Part shown: one piece after another, positions 1 through 11,841 of the stretch | How positions within the stretch are numbered: position 1 is the stretch's first letter | Layout of the letters: every line of letters begins with the position of its first letter | NCBI RefSeq assembly: GCF_000219605.1 | Contig: NC_015740.1 | Location: forward strand, 682,001 to 746,000 | Length of the DNA: 64,000 bases | Direction of reading: 5' to 3' | Origin: Stutzerimonas stutzeri | GTDB lineage: Bacteria; Pseudomonadota; Gammaproteobacteria; Pseudomonadales; Pseudomonadaceae | Made by a program: the position numbers and the translations under genes | Notes under the pieces: generated by a model | What the model was told of the DNA's origin: nothing | The model's input: the letters and a program-made list of their open reading frames with translations, nothing else | The model's database searches: none

Positions 1-359
1 AAGATCAGCGGGGTCGAGATGTTGTAGGGCAGGTTGCCGACGATGCGCAGGCTGGCCGGCTCCTGGCTGAGCCGGCTGAAGTCGAACTTCAGGGCGTCGC
101 CCTGGTTCAGGTTGAAGTTCTCGCGCCCGGCGAACTTGGCCTGAAGGATGGGGATCAGGTCCAGGTCGAGCTCGACGACATCCAGCTGGGCGCCGCTGTC
201 GAGCAGCCCTTCGGTGAGGGCACCCTGCCCGGGACCGATCTCCACCAGTCGCTCACCCGGCTTAGCGTGGATCGCCCGCAGAATGCGGTGGATCACGCCG
301 GCGTCGTGCAGGAAGTTCTGGCCGAAGCGTTTGCGCGCGCGGTGTTGGTAGTCGGACAT
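1..359 (-). CDS. rsmA: 16S rRNA dimethyladenosine transferase RsmA (KsgA), N-terminal part, cut by window edge
   Basis: RsmA dimethylates two adjacent adenosines in the 3' end loop of 16S rRNA late in 30S assembly, using S-adenosylmethionine. About 119 N-terminal residues are visible. They include the QNFL motif near the start, the SAM-binding motif [14 protein letters not shown] and the catalytic NLPYN motif. The ATG at 357-359 follows a GGAG box at normal spacing. The gene continues beyond position 1. It is the last gene of a minus-strand lptD-surA-pdxA-rsmA row, a conserved order in gammaproteobacteria. Only completeness is uncertain. Confidence 0.95.
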   Translation of the reverse strand, partial: MSDYQHRARKRFGQNFLHDAGVIHRILRAIHAKPGERLVEIGPGQGALTEGLLDSGAQLDVVELDLDLIPILQAKFAGRENFNLNQGDALKFDFSRLSQEPASLRIVGNLPYNISTPLI

Positions 360-492
360 GAAGGCAGCTCCAGGCTTCAAGCCGCAAGCGTCAAGCAAGA
401 GCGTAAAGCGAAAAATGAAAGGAGCGAAGCTTACCAGCTGAGTCGCCGGGCCGGCACCCATTGCGAGACGGATGCCGGGGTGGACCGGCTTC

Positions 493-1482
493 CTAAGCGA
501 CGCCCGACATCTGGTAGGCCGTTTCCAGCGCGACCTGCAGGCTGCCGATGTCGACGCGGCCGGTCCCGGCCAGGTCCAGGGCGGTGCCGTGGTCCACCGA
601 GGTGCGTACGATCGGCAGGCCGAGGGTGACGTTGACCGCTGCGCCGAAGCCCTTGTACTTGAGCACCGGCAGGCCCTGATCGTGATACATCGCCAGCACT
701 GCATCGCAGTGTTCGAGGTGCTTGGGGGTGAACAACGTGTCGGCGGGCAGTGGGCCGATCAGCTCGATGCCCTCCTCGCGCAGACCCGCCAGCGTCGGCT
801 CGATGACTTCGATTTCCTCGCGCCCCAGGTGGCCGCCTTCCCCGGCATGGGGATTCAGGCCACAGACCAGAATGCGCGGGCGGGCGATGCCGAACTTGCT
901 CACCAGGTCCGCGTGCAGGACGCGCGTGACCCGCTGCAGACGCTCGGCGGTGATCGCATCGGCGACATCCCTGAGCGGCAGGTGGGTGGTCACCAGCGCC
1001 ACACGCAGGCCGCGCGTGGCGAGCATCATCACCACCTGTTCGGTGTGGGTCAGCTCGGCGAGAAATTCGGTGTGTCCCGAGAAGGGAATGCCGGCTTCGT
1101 TGATCACGCCCTTGTGCACCGGGGCGGTAATCATGCCGGCGAAACTGCCGTCCAGGCAGCCGCGCCCGGCGCGGGTCAACGTCTCCAGTACATAGTGAGC
1201 GTTGCGCGGGTCGAGCTGGCCTGCCGTCACCGCTGTGGCGAGCGGTGTGTCCCAGACGTACAGACAGTTGGCTGGCGCGGGCTCGCCGGGCCAGTCCTGC
1301 GGTCCGGCATCGCGTAGTTCGATGCTCAGCCCCAGCTGTTCGGCGCGCTGGGCCAGCAGCGCGCGGCTGGCGATGGCCACCAATGGCCGCGGTTGCGCCT
1401 GGCGTGCCAGCAACAGGCACAGATCCGGGCCGATGCCGGCCGGTTCGCCGGGCGTCAGAACGAAGGGGCGGGACGTGGGCAT
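493..1482 (-). CDS. pdxA: 4-hydroxythreonine-4-phosphate dehydrogenase PdxA
   Basis: PdxA oxidises 4-phosphooxy-L-threonine with NAD, giving the 3-amino-2-oxopropyl phosphate that PdxJ uses in the DXP-dependent pyridoxal phosphate pathway. It is a cytoplasmic metal-dependent enzyme. The 329 residues match the family length. The N-terminal [11 protein letters not shown] motif, the metal-ligand segment around [11 protein letters not shown] and the C-terminal [12 protein letters not shown] and [10 protein letters not shown] segments are all visible. The gene ends in TAG. It lies between surA and rsmA on the same strand, and a hairpin with a T-rich tail separates it from surA. Confidence 0.96.
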   Translation of the reverse strand: MPTSRPFVLTPGEPAGIGPDLCLLLARQAQPRPLVAIASRALLAQRAEQLGLSIELRDAGPQDWPGEPAPANCLYVWDTPLATAVTAGQLDPRNAHYVLETLTRAGRGCLDGSFAGMITAPVHKGVINEAGIPFSGHTEFLAELTHTEQVVMMLATRGLRVALVTTHLPLRDVADAITAERLQRVTRVLHADLVSKFGIARPRILVCGLNPHAGEGGHLGREEIEVIEPTLAGLREEGIELIGPLPADTLFTPKHLEHCDAVLAMYHDQGLPVLKYKGFGAAVNVTLGLPIVRTSVDHGTALDLAGTGRVDIGSLQVALETAYQMSGVA

Positions 1483-1529
1483 CGAGATTCTCCGCTAGGC
1501 ATCGGGCGGTGATCCGCCGGAAATGAAAA

Positions 1530-1559
1530 CGGGGTGGCGACCCTTCGGCCATCACCCCG
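1530..1559 (-). terminator. hairpin with T-rich tail between surA and pdxA
   Basis: A 7-bp perfect stem (1530-1536 with 1553-1559, CGGGGTG/CACCCCG) is followed on the minus strand by TTTTCATTT. It could end part of the surA message or act as an attenuator before pdxA. It may leak, since the downstream genes are co-oriented. Confidence 0.55.
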
Positions 1560-1591
1560 CATTGCTGTTGCGTGTAGTTACAGCGTGCAGC

Positions 1592-2899
1592 TTAGAGCTT
1601 GACCTCGACGTAGGCCTCGTCACGGATCTGGCGCAGCCAGGCCTGCAGCTCTTCATCGTACTTGCGGTTGCGCAGCAGGCTCAGCGCCTGTTGCTCGCGG
1701 AACTGCTCGCTGGCATCGGTGGCGCGGCGGCCGAGCACCTCGAGGATGTGCCAACCATAGGGCGACTTGAATACCTGGGACAGCTCGCCACTGGGGGTGT
1801 TGGCCATGACTTCACGGAACTCGGGCACCAGCGAGGCCGGATCGATCCAGTTCAGGTCGCCACCGTTGAGAGCCGAACCCGGGTCCTCGGATAAGCTCCT
1901 GGCCAGCTGAGCGAAATCTTCGCCGGCATTGATGCGGTCACGCAGACGCTGCACCAGCAGTCGGGCTTCTTCGTCGCTGCGGATCGCGCTGGGCTTGATC
2001 AGGATGTGACGCACATGCACTTCGTCGCGCACCTGCGTCTCGCCACCACGCTTGTCCAGCAGCTTGAGCATGACGAAGCCCGGCGGCGTACGCACCGGCT
2101 GGGTCACTTCGCCGACCGACAGCTCGCGTACTTCTGTGTCGAACGGTGGCGGCAGCTGGGCGGCCTTGCGCCAACCCATGTCGCCACCTTCCAGCGCGTT
2201 CTCGCTGCCCGAGCGGGACACGGCCAGGCGGGCGAAGTCCGCGCCCTGCTGTAGCTGTTGATAGGTGTCCATGGCCGTGCGCTCGGCAGCCTGGATGGTG
2301 GCCGAGTCGGCACCTTCCGGCACGGCGATGAGGATATTGGCCAGGTGGTACTCCTCGGACAGCTGCAGCTTGCCGAGATCCGACGCGAGGAAGTTCTGCA
2401 CCTCCTGGTTGGACACCTGGATACGCTCGGCGACGCGGCGCTGACGCACACGGCTGATGACCATCTCGCGGCGGATCTGCTCGCGGGCGGTTTCCAGGCT
2501 CAGGCCGTCACGGGCCAGCGCCTCGCGGAACTGCTCCAGCGACATGTTGTTGCGCTGGGCGATGGTGCCCATGGCCTGGTTGAGTTCTTCGTCGGAGATG
2601 CGGATGCCGGAGCGCTCACCGATCTGCAGCTGCAAATTCTCGGTGATCAGGCGCTCGAGCACCTGTTGTTGCAGCACGTCGGTCGGCGGCGCATCGGCGC
2701 CGCGCTTCTCGATGGTCTGCTGGACCTCGCGCATGCGCTGATTCAACTGGCTCTGCATGATGACGTCGTTATCGACGATCGCCACCACGCGATCCAGTGG
2801 TTGAACCTGGGCGAGGGCCGCAGGCGCGAGGGTCGCACCGCTCAGCAGCAGTGCGCCGAGCGCGAGCGGGCGCAGTACTTCAGAAAGCTTGGTCTTCAC
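1592..2899 (-). CDS. surA: periplasmic chaperone and peptidyl-prolyl isomerase SurA
   Basis: SurA escorts unfolded outer-membrane proteins, including LptD, through the periplasm to the BAM complex. The start is read as GTG at 2899 (protein begins [15 protein letters not shown]), giving 435 residues; a GTG two codons upstream at 2905 is the alternative. A Sec signal peptide ends at about LAPAALAQ. A chaperone N-domain ([16 protein letters not shown]) and two parvulin PpiC domains follow (roughly residues 175-275 and 285-385; the second has [10 protein letters not shown] and WHILEV). The start overlaps the end of lptD by 20 nt, so the two are translationally linked with their chaperone-client relationship intact. 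Confidence 0.95.
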   Translation of the reverse strand: MKTKLSEVLRPLALGALLLSGATLAPAALAQVQPLDRVVAIVDNDVIMQSQLNQRMREVQQTIEKRGADAPPTDVLQQQVLERLITENLQLQIGERSGIRISDEELNQAMGTIAQRNNMSLEQFREALARDGLSLETAREQIRREMVISRVRQRRVAERIQVSNQEVQNFLASDLGKLQLSEEYHLANILIAVPEGADSATIQAAERTAMDTYQQLQQGADFARLAVSRSGSENALEGGDMGWRKAAQLPPPFDTEVRELSVGEVTQPVRTPPGFVMLKLLDKRGGETQVRDEVHVRHILIKPSAIRSDEEARLLVQRLRDRINAGEDFAQLARSLSEDPGSALNGGDLNWIDPASLVPEFREVMANTPSGELSQVFKSPYGWHILEVLGRRATDASEQFREQQALSLLRNRKYDEELQAWLRQIRDEAYVEVKL

Positions 2900-5669
2900 G
2901 TTCACGGTAGCCTTGGATGCCTTCGTCGAGGAAAGTTTCGGTCGCATTGCCGACTACGCCGCCGAGTCCCTTGAGGACGATCTGCAGGAAGATGCCGCGG
3001 TCCGGCTCGTCGTTGCGGTCGGGGTTGAGGCTGGTCTCGTCGTAGTCGATCCAGTAGCGATTGATCAGGCGCAGCTTCCAGCAGCAACTGTCGTACTCGA
3101 AGCCACCGAAGGCTTCCAGGGTGCGGCTGCGGCTGTAGTCATGCTGCCAACGGGCGATGACGCTCCATTGCGGGACCACCGGCCAGATGACCGAGAAGTC
3201 GTGCTGGTTGATCTTGTAGTAGTCCTTGATGTACTCCGGATTCGGATCGCCGTTCTCAAGCACTTCGTTGCCATAATCCCCGCCATATCTCCATTCGCCG
3301 GTCGCCTGGTCGAAACGTACTGTGTCGTTGCGGTAGCGATAGCCGAGGTTGACGATCTTGCCTGGGTTATCTTCCGGCTGGTAATGCCACATGGCGCTGC
3401 CCGAACGTGTTTGGCCAGCATCCGGATCCCAATTGAAGGTTGAGGTGAACCGCCAGTCGCGGTTGTAGCGATACATATACTCCAGTGCGTAGGGCGACAC
3501 GTCTGCCCTGGCATCGGCGCGGTCCGCAACGGTCATGCCAGGCAACTGGACTTCGCGGTCCCGGAAGTAATAGCTCTGACCGATGCTGAAGCGCTGGCGC
3601 TCAAAACCGTTGGGCTCGACCCAGCGGCTGGTGACGCCGAGCGAAACCTGATTGGCATCTCCAATCCGATCATTACCGGAGAAGCGGTTCTCGCGCCATA
3701 GCGAGGAATAGCTGAAGCTGCTTTCACCGGTATCGAAAACCGGAATATCGTCCTGATCTTCCTTCGGCACATAGAGATAGAACAGGCGCGGCTCGAGGGT
3801 CTGGCGATAGTTCTGGCCGAACCACTGGGTGTCTCGGTCGAAATACAGACCGCTGTCGACACTAAGGATCGGTACGCTTCGATCAGGTGAGCGTTTGAAG
3901 TCGGTGACGCCGCCGAATGCCGGATCACGCCCGCGAGCGTCCAAATCCAGATCATATTGGGTGTAAGCGTACTTCAGCGATGGGGTAATGAATCCCCATG
4001 CCCAGTTCAGCGGCAAACTGACACCGGGCTCTAGGTGCACGCGTTCGCCTTCGGCGCGGTTCAGGCCGCTCAGCCGATCGTCATACCACTGCTCCGGATT
4101 GCCATCTTCATTGATGAAGTTGCCGCTGCGCAGGCTGCGCTGGAAGCTGACGAACTCGGTCTTGTAAGCGAAGTTCAGGCCGCCCGGCTGGAAAGGCAGG
4201 CGCCCGTCCAGGGTCAGCTGTGGCAGGCGCTCGTAAGGCGTGATGTCGGTTACCGTGGCGCGCTCGTAGGCATGCATGTTCAGGCGCGCGGTGTAGGTGT
4301 TGCCGCGGTACGTGAGCGTGCCGCGCTGATCGAGATGATCGGGCTGGTTGATGTTGAGGTTGGTATCCAGATCCTGGAAGTAGTAGGGATCGCTGATATC
4401 GGTGTAGTCCACCTCGGCGAGCCAGCGCGAATCCAGGCCGGTACGGTTCTGCCAGCTGTACATCCAGCGCTGGTCCTCGTACTCGGACTGCAGTTTGCGG
4501 TCGTCGTTGCTGTCATCCAGGTATGCGGCGCCGAACTGGCCCTCGCTGCTGCGCGTCAGGTAGCGGAATTCGCCTTCCATCAGCAGGCCGCGATCGGTCA
4601 TCAGGTGCGGATACAGCGTGGCGTCGAAGTTCGGCGCCAGGTTGAAGTAGTACGGGGTCTGCACGGAGAAGCCGTTGTCGCTGGACGAACCGATGCTCGG
4701 TGCGAGGAAGCCCGACTGGCGACGGTCATCGATGGGGAAGTGGATATAAGGTGTGTAGAACACCGGAATATCCTTGACCCGCAGCGTGACGTTGGTTGCC
4801 GAACCGAAGCCGGTGGCCGGGTTCAGCGTGACGTTGTTGCCTTTCAGGTGCCAGGTATTTTCGCCCGGCTCGCAGCTGGTGTAGGTGCCATCCTTGAGGC
4901 GGATGATCGCGGTCTCTTCGCGCTTGGCGTACTGCGCGCTGCCGCGGACCTTGCCGGAGTGCACGACATATTCGGCGTTCTCCACCTTGGCTTCGCCGCT
5001 GTCGAGGAAGATTTCGGCGCGATCGCCTACCAGCAGTGCGTCGCGGTCGCGGAGACGGACGTTGCCGGTCAGCTCGCCGCGATTTTCCAGCTGGTGCAGG
5101 CTGGCTTCATCCGCCTCGACCTGGATGCTGCCCTGGCGCAGAACCACATCGCCAGCGAGGGTGGCGATTTCCTGCTCCTGCTCGTAGCGTGTGGCCTTGG
5201 CCGACACGTAGGTCGGCGCTTCGCTCATCGGCGTGGTGTCGAATTTGCCGGGACGGTCAGGCTCGACATAGGTGCCTGCGCAGTACGGGCCGGTTTCGGC
5301 GAGCTGAGCGGGTGTCAGCTGATCGCGGGGCACCCAGTCCAGATGGCTGTAGTCGGCACTGCGTGAGGCCAGCGCGCGGCCCTTGCTCTCGGTGACCAGT
5401 TTGGTCGTGGCTGTCGGCTGCTGCGCCTGGGCAGTGCCTGGCTTGGCGGTGGCCGCAGTGCTCACGGCGCTGCCGCTATGGGCCGGGCGCGGAGGCAGAG
5501 CGGGGCTGGCCGCGTTGGAGGCGCAGTTCCAGCCCCCGGATGCGTCCGGCTGGCAGGCGAACTGTTCGGCGGCGAAAACAAAAGGAACAGCTACCGGTTG
5601 CAATGCGAGCAGACCGCCAGTAACCAATAGAGGGAATTTTTTACGAAACGCGGGGTATTTGACTGCCAT
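2880..5669 (-). CDS. lptD: LPS assembly outer-membrane protein LptD
   Basis: LptD is the outer-membrane barrel that, with LptE, inserts lipopolysaccharide into the outer leaflet. The start is taken at the ATG at 5667-5669 ([12 protein letters not shown]), giving 929 residues; longer readings lack family similarity. A signal peptide ends near VFAAEQ. A Pseudomonas-type linker rich in Ala, Thr and Pro follows, then the OstA/LptA-like jellyroll (around [20 protein letters not shown]) and the C-terminal barrel rich in aromatic beta strands. Paired cysteines are present in the N-terminal part and at DSCCW near the C-terminus, as expected for the disulfide-maturing family. It is transcribed divergently from amgK. 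Confidence 0.96.
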   Translation of the reverse strand: MAVKYPAFRKKFPLLVTGGLLALQPVAVPFVFAAEQFACQPDASGGWNCASNAASPALPPRPAHSGSAVSTAATAKPGTAQAQQPTATTKLVTESKGRALASRSADYSHLDWVPRDQLTPAQLAETGPYCAGTYVEPDRPGKFDTTPMSEAPTYVSAKATRYEQEQEIATLAGDVVLRQGSIQVEADEASLHQLENRGELTGNVRLRDRDALLVGDRAEIFLDSGEAKVENAEYVVHSGKVRGSAQYAKREETAIIRLKDGTYTSCEPGENTWHLKGNNVTLNPATGFGSATNVTLRVKDIPVFYTPYIHFPIDDRRQSGFLAPSIGSSSDNGFSVQTPYYFNLAPNFDATLYPHLMTDRGLLMEGEFRYLTRSSEGQFGAAYLDDSNDDRKLQSEYEDQRWMYSWQNRTGLDSRWLAEVDYTDISDPYYFQDLDTNLNINQPDHLDQRGTLTYRGNTYTARLNMHAYERATVTDITPYERLPQLTLDGRLPFQPGGLNFAYKTEFVSFQRSLRSGNFINEDGNPEQWYDDRLSGLNRAEGERVHLEPGVSLPLNWAWGFITPSLKYAYTQYDLDLDARGRDPAFGGVTDFKRSPDRSVPILSVDSGLYFDRDTQWFGQNYRQTLEPRLFYLYVPKEDQDDIPVFDTGESSFSYSSLWRENRFSGNDRIGDANQVSLGVTSRWVEPNGFERQRFSIGQSYYFRDREVQLPGMTVADRADARADVSPYALEYMYRYNRDWRFTSTFNWDPDAGQTRSGSAMWHYQPEDNPGKIVNLGYRYRNDTVRFDQATGEWRYGGDYGNEVLENGDPNPEYIKDYYKINQHDFSVIWPVVPQWSVIARWQHDYSRSRTLEAFGGFEYDSCCWKLRLINRYWIDYDETSLNPDRNDEPDRGIFLQIVLKGLGGVVGNATETFLDEGIQGYREREDQAF

Positions 5670-5798
5670 CTTGTTTTTTGGTCCGTGCTTGCGGCGAGCC
5701 ATCGGCCGGCTGGGCCGCACGCCTCTCGATGGGCTGAGAAAGATGCAGGATAATAAAGCATGACCCGCCTATCGGCTAGCGCCGTGGAGACCCCCTGG

Positions 5799-7486
<1,688 letters not shown>

Positions 7487-7487
7487 G

Positions 7488-8255
7488 ATGTTCTGGCCCA
7501 TTACCCTGCTGGGGCTGTTGATCGGCTGGTTGCTCGCCAGCATTCCCGGTGCCCTGCTCGGCGGTCTGCTGGGCCAGGTGCTGGATCGCCGTCTGGGGCT
7601 CGATTCATGGGCCAGCTTGCGTGAGCGCCTGGCTGGCAAGTCGGCGCTGAAGGGCAATGAGCTGCTGTTCTTTCTACTCGGGCGCCTGGCCAAAAGTGGC
7701 GGGCGGGTCAGTCCTGCGCATATCCAGGCGGCACGCGAGGAGATGCGCCGCCAGGGCCTCGATGCGTCGGGGCAGCAGCGGGCCATCGCCGCGTTCAATC
7801 GCGGCAAGGCCAGCGGCGATGGCTTGCGCGTGACCCTGCAGCGGCTACGTGGGCAGCGTGAGGAGGGGCGGCGCCTGATCCAGGCCTGCTGGCGCATGGC
7901 CCGAGCCCAGGGAAGCATGGGCGCACGTGAGCATGAACTGGTGCTGCTCTGGGGCAAGTGGCTGGGTTGGAATGCTGCCGAAGTGGCGGCGCTCGATCAG
8001 GGCGCGGCGCGGCGCAACGAGGCGCCGGCCGGGCGCGGCGGAGCCTACGAGCAGGCCTTGCAGCTACTGGGTGTGCGCCAAGATAGCGACCCGCAGCTGA
8101 TCAAACGGGCCTATCGCCGCCTGCTGAGCAAGCATCACCCGGACAAGCAGGCTGGCGCGGGAGCGAGCCCGGCGCAAGTTCGCGAAGCGACCGAGCGCAC
8201 CCGCGAGCTGCACAGCGCCTATGCGCTGATCCGCGAGCGCCGCGGTTTTCGCTGA
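7488..8255 (+). CDS. TerB-domain and J-domain membrane protein, DjlA-like
   Basis: A 255-residue protein with one N-terminal membrane span (FWPITLLGLLIGWLLASI), a central TerB-like helical domain (about 45-160) and a C-terminal J domain whose HPD triad is at about residues 217-219. This is the architecture of DjlA, a membrane-anchored co-chaperone that stimulates DnaK. The span is short and glycine-rich as in DjlA (PGALLGGLLG). The gene follows murU by 1 nt, so it is probably in the same transcript. A link to murein recycling is not implied by the domains. Symbol withheld because Pseudomonas genomes carry several J-domain paralogues. Confidence 0.82.
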   Translation: MFWPITLLGLLIGWLLASIPGALLGGLLGQVLDRRLGLDSWASLRERLAGKSALKGNELLFFLLGRLAKSGGRVSPAHIQAAREEMRRQGLDASGQQRAIAAFNRGKASGDGLRVTLQRLRGQREEGRRLIQACWRMARAQGSMGAREHELVLLWGKWLGWNAAEVAALDQGAARRNEAPAGRGGAYEQALQLLGVRQDSDPQLIKRAYRRLLSKHHPDKQAGAGASPAQVREATERTRELHSAYALIRERRGFR

Positions 8256-8260
8256 GCCGG

Positions 8261-9271
8261 TCAGCGCACTGGCTTGCGCGCGAGCCAGCCGCGCACCCGG
8301 CGCACCAGCTGCTCCTGATCGGCGTCGCGACCGCCACCCAGGTTCGGCAGGGCGACCTGTCGATAATCCGGATGTCCGGCGCGGCGCATGGCGTTGCGTC
8401 GCTGCATGGCCTGCCGCTGGGCAACCGGGCGGTCGCCAGTGTGGAAGTCGCCGATGCCGACCGCCAGCTTCGCCAGATCATCATCCAAGGCTTTCTCGGC
8501 GACCGCCGGCGCGCGCGGATCGATCAGGACCAGCTGGGCGATCTCCTTCGACGGTGTCTGCGCGAGATAGCGGGCAGCCCAGTAAGCTCCCGTACCATGG
8601 CCGAGCAGGGTGATCGTCGGTGCCTGCAAGGTCCGGGCATTTTCGATGGCGGCCGCCAGTCGCGCCTGCATGCGCTCGGCGTGGCTGGGCCGCGGCGCAT
8701 CCTGCTCGGCTGCAGTCGCGTCAGGCTCGTCACTGTCCGCCGGGGCTGTCTGTTCGGGTAGATAGCCAGCCGAATCGGGCGGCGCAGCAGGCTGTTCGGT
8801 CTCGCTGTCGCTGTCCCCGGTGGGCTTATCGGCCGCAGCCGATGGCTCGGGTGGCGGCAGGCGCGGGCCGGGACTCAGCTCCGGATCGTCGGGCGTCAGG
8901 CTGAGGGTATGCCAGCCATGTGCCGCCAGGCCCCGTCTAAGCGGGCCGACCGCCCGCGGCCAGTCGGCCGTCTCGCCTTCGCCCGGCACGATGACCACCA
9001 CGCCGCGGGGCTTGGCGGTATTGGCTGGCTGCCAGAGGGCAAGAAACCTGTCGTCGCCGCCCAGTTCGATCTGCGCCGCCGTCTCGAGCTGCCGCTGCAG
9101 CCCGGCAGCCAATGCCTCGCCGCGGGTCTGCGGGGCCGGACGCGGGCGGGAGGCTGGCTCATCCGCCTGCGTCTGCTCGGCGGCTTCCGGCTCCTGGGCC
9201 TGAGCAACAGACGGCAGGCTGCCACCGAGCGCAACGCTGAGCAGGAGCACGATAGCGGGCAGGCGGCACAT
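8261..9271 (-). CDS. DUF3530 alpha/beta-hydrolase-like secreted protein
   Basis: A predicted 336-residue exported protein. A signal peptide ends near VAQAQ, followed by a low-complexity Glu/Ala/Pro stretch. An alpha/beta-hydrolase-type core follows (GVVVIVPGEG, then the nucleophile-elbow-like LLGHGTGAYWA). The elbow reads G-H-G-T-G, so the usual catalytic Ser is not evident there. A disordered insert rich in Asp, Glu and Pro sits between the two halves. The family has no firm function. The gene converges with the J-domain gene (5-nt gap) and is divergent from agtS. Confidence 0.75.
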   Translation of the reverse strand: MCRLPAIVLLLSVALGGSLPSVAQAQEPEAAEQTQADEPASRPRPAPQTRGEALAAGLQRQLETAAQIELGGDDRFLALWQPANTAKPRGVVVIVPGEGETADWPRAVGPLRRGLAAHGWHTLSLTPDDPELSPGPRLPPPEPSAAADKPTGDSDSETEQPAAPPDSAGYLPEQTAPADSDEPDATAAEQDAPRPSHAERMQARLAAAIENARTLQAPTITLLGHGTGAYWAARYLAQTPSKEIAQLVLIDPRAPAVAEKALDDDLAKLAVGIGDFHTGDRPVAQRQAMQRRNAMRRAGHPDYRQVALPNLGGGRDADQEQLVRRVRGWLARKPVR

Positions 9272-9366
9272 GGGCTGTCTCCGGATAGCGGCCGGCACCA
9301 CGCTGGCGCCGGCAGGGGTTATGCATTACAACAGCGTGTCGGCACGCCCATCAATCGCGTGAATAT

Positions 9367-11841
9367 ATGTTCGCTCTATCCCTGCGCCTCTTTCTTCTGC
9401 TCAGCCTGGCCACGCCATTTGCCGCTGGCGCCGTGTCGCTGGATGCCGCCAGTCGTGCCTGGCTCGAACAGCATGCCGAATGGCGGGTGGGCGTGGTGAT
9501 GGGCGCGCCGTATGCCGAATATGACCAGCGTCAGCGGCGCCTGTCCGGATTCCATGTGCAGCTGATGGAACAGCTTGCCGCCGAACTCGGCGTGCGGCTG
9601 CAATGGCGCCGCTTCAACGACGAGGCGGCGCTGCAGGAGGCGGCGCTGGAAGGCAGGATCGACGTGGCACCCGGGCTGCGCCAGACGCCGGCCGGGTTGC
9701 GCCTGTGGCGCTACAGCGATCCTTTCCTGCGCATCCCGCGGCTGATCGTCGGTGATCGCGCTGGTCCACGCGCCGTCGACTTGGAATACCTGCATCCCAG
9801 CGAGCTGGTTGCCGCGGCGGGGCCGGGGCCGGTCAGCGAGTTCCTTGCCAGCAACTACCCCAATATCACCGTGCTCACCGCGGCGAGCCAGGCCGATGCC
9901 TTGCGCCAGGTACTGGAGGGCAAGGCCAGCTACGCGGTCGTCGACGAGCCGCTGTTCGCTCGTCTGTCGCAACAGCTCGAATACGACGCCCTGGCAGTGG
10001 TCGGCGACCTGGGCAACCCGCAGCTGCTGCGGATCGCTTCGCGGCGCGACAGCCCCGAGCTCGCCGCGGTGCTCGACGCCGCGCTGCGGCAGTTCCCGGC
10101 TCGGGAGTTCGGCCAGCTGCAGGAACAGTGGCTCAAGCCTCGCAGCATCGACCTCGGACGCGAGGTCGGGTACTGGCGAAGCCTGGCCTTGCTGCTGGGC
10201 GTACTGCTGCTGGCCTGTCTGCTGATGCTGGCCTGGCAGCGACGTCAGCATGGCCTGCTGGAAAGTCGGCTGAAGACCGCACGCCGCGACATCGCGCTGC
10301 GCGAGGCGGCCGAGGAAGCGCAGCGGCTGACGCAGTTCTGTCTCGATCACAGCACTGTCGGCATCCTCTGGCTCAACTGGGACAGCCGAGTGCGCTACGC
10401 CAATCAGGCCGCCGAACTGCTGCTCGGGCATTCGTCCGGTGGCTTGCTCGACCTGCCGCTGGAAACCTTCGACCCGGCGCTGGGCATGGATGCCTGGCTG
10501 GCGCGTTGGCGGGCCGCGCGCACGGGCGAAGACGACCGCCAGGTGCACGAATGCGAGTGGCAGCGCGCCGACGGCCAGCGCTTTCCGGCGGCGGTCACCT
10601 ACAGCTTCCTGCGCTTCGGCAGCCGCGAATACCTGGTGGTCTTTCTCGCCGACATCACCGAGCGCCGCCGCGCCAGCGCCCAGCTGCAGGAGAGCGAAGC
10701 GCGCCTGAAGGCCATGGCGGGCAACGTGCCGGGCTTGGTGTTTCGCCTGGAGCGCGACGGGCCGCAGGCGCCGGTACGGGTCGCCTATATCAGCGAAGCC
10801 AGCCAGCGCCTAGTGGGCTACTCCGCCGAGCGCCTGTTGCAGCCGGGGCAGGGCATCCGCAGCCTGGTGCATGCCGATGACGAGGCCGGCTACTGGGCCA
10901 GCCAGCAGCTGGCGCTGGAGAAAAGCCAGGACTGGCGCTGGCAGGGGCGCATTCTCAATCGCGATGGCGACGTGCGCTGGGCCGATATCCGCGCTTCCGT
11001 GCGCGGCCAGCCGGATGGCCGCCAGGTGTGGGACGGTATCGTCTGGGACATCACCGAGAACAAGCGCATCGAGCTGGAGCTGGATGCCTCGCGCGCGCAA
11101 TTGCGCCAGCTGGCCGCGCACCTGGAGACGGTGCGCGAGGAGGAGAAGGCGCACATCGCGCGCGAGGTGCATGACGAGCTGGGCCAGGTGCTGACCGTGC
11201 TGAAGCTCGAGACCTCGATGTGCGAGCTGGGCTTCGCCGAGCTCGATCCGGCGCTGGCGCAGCGGCTGGACAGCATGAAGCGGCTGATCGCCCAGCTGTT
11301 CCAGCGGGTGCGCGACGTGGCCACGGCGCTACGCCCGCCGATCCTCGATGCCGGCATCGCTTCGGCGGTGGAGTGGCAGGCGCGGCGCTTCGAGGAACGC
11401 AGCGGCGTGGCCTGCCTGGTCGAGGTGCCCGAGTGCCCGCCCGCGCTGGGCAATGCCAAGGCCATCGGCCTGTTCCGCATCCTTCAGGAGTCGTTGACCA
11501 ACGTGATGCGCCATGCCCGCGCACAAACGGTCAGCGTGCAGCTGCAGCTCGAGGGCGACATGCTCTGCCTGCGCGTCAGCGATGACGGCTGTGGCTTCGC
11601 CGACGCGGCGCGCAGCGCGGGCAGCTCGTTCGGCCTGGTGGGCATGCGCGAGCGCATCCAGATGCTCGGCGGCCAGCTCTGCATCGACAGCCAGCCCGGC
11701 GAGGGCACTACCATCACGGCACGGGTCCCGCTGGACCCCCTGCCACTTCCTTCACCTGCAAGCACTGGAGCACTGCCGTCATGGTCAGGGTCATGGTCGC
11801 CGAGGATCACACCATCGTCCGTGAGGGCATCAAACAGTTGA
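9367..11841 (+). CDS. agtS: hybrid-input sensor histidine kinase, AgtS-like
   Basis: 824 residues. A signal peptide is followed by a periplasmic solute-binding domain of the SBP_bac_3 type (about 25-250), a membrane span (SLALLLGVLLLACLLMLAW), two PAS domains (about 320-440 and 450-570), a HisKA_3 dimerisation domain with the phospho-acceptor at His602 (IAREVHDELGQ) and a HATPase_c domain with SDDGCGF and GLVGMRERI. Synteny with P. aeruginosa PA0600 supports AgtS, the sensor for 5-aminovalerate/4-aminobutyrate uptake genes. The stop lies 61 nt inside agtR; the C-terminal tail of about 30 residues looks non-domain. No strong Shine-Dalgarno precedes the ATG. Ligand is inferred. Confidence 0.85.
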   Translation: MFALSLRLFLLLSLATPFAAGAVSLDAASRAWLEQHAEWRVGVVMGAPYAEYDQRQRRLSGFHVQLMEQLAAELGVRLQWRRFNDEAALQEAALEGRIDVAPGLRQTPAGLRLWRYSDPFLRIPRLIVGDRAGPRAVDLEYLHPSELVAAAGPGPVSEFLASNYPNITVLTAASQADALRQVLEGKASYAVVDEPLFARLSQQLEYDALAVVGDLGNPQLLRIASRRDSPELAAVLDAALRQFPAREFGQLQEQWLKPRSIDLGREVGYWRSLALLLGVLLLACLLMLAWQRRQHGLLESRLKTARRDIALREAAEEAQRLTQFCLDHSTVGILWLNWDSRVRYANQAAELLLGHSSGGLLDLPLETFDPALGMDAWLARWRAARTGEDDRQVHECEWQRADGQRFPAAVTYSFLRFGSREYLVVFLADITERRRASAQLQESEARLKAMAGNVPGLVFRLERDGPQAPVRVAYISEASQRLVGYSAERLLQPGQGIRSLVHADDEAGYWASQQLALEKSQDWRWQGRILNRDGDVRWADIRASVRGQPDGRQVWDGIVWDITENKRIELELDASRAQLRQLAAHLETVREEEKAHIAREVHDELGQVLTVLKLETSMCELGFAELDPALAQRLDSMKRLIAQLFQRVRDVATALRPPILDAGIASAVEWQARRFEERSGVACLVEVPECPPALGNAKAIGLFRILQESLTNVMRHARAQTVSVQLQLEGDMLCLRVSDDGCGFADAARSAGSSFGLVGMRERIQMLGGQLCIDSQPGEGTTITARVPLDPLPLPSPASTGALPSWSGSWSPRITPSSVRASNS

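Noticed and set aside
361..430. Short AAGC-type repeats (CTTCAAGCCGCAAGCGTCAAG) between rsmA and pdxA
   Set aside because: Common degenerate Pseudomonas intergenic sequence; only one weak set of copies, no clear repeat unit or inverted partner.
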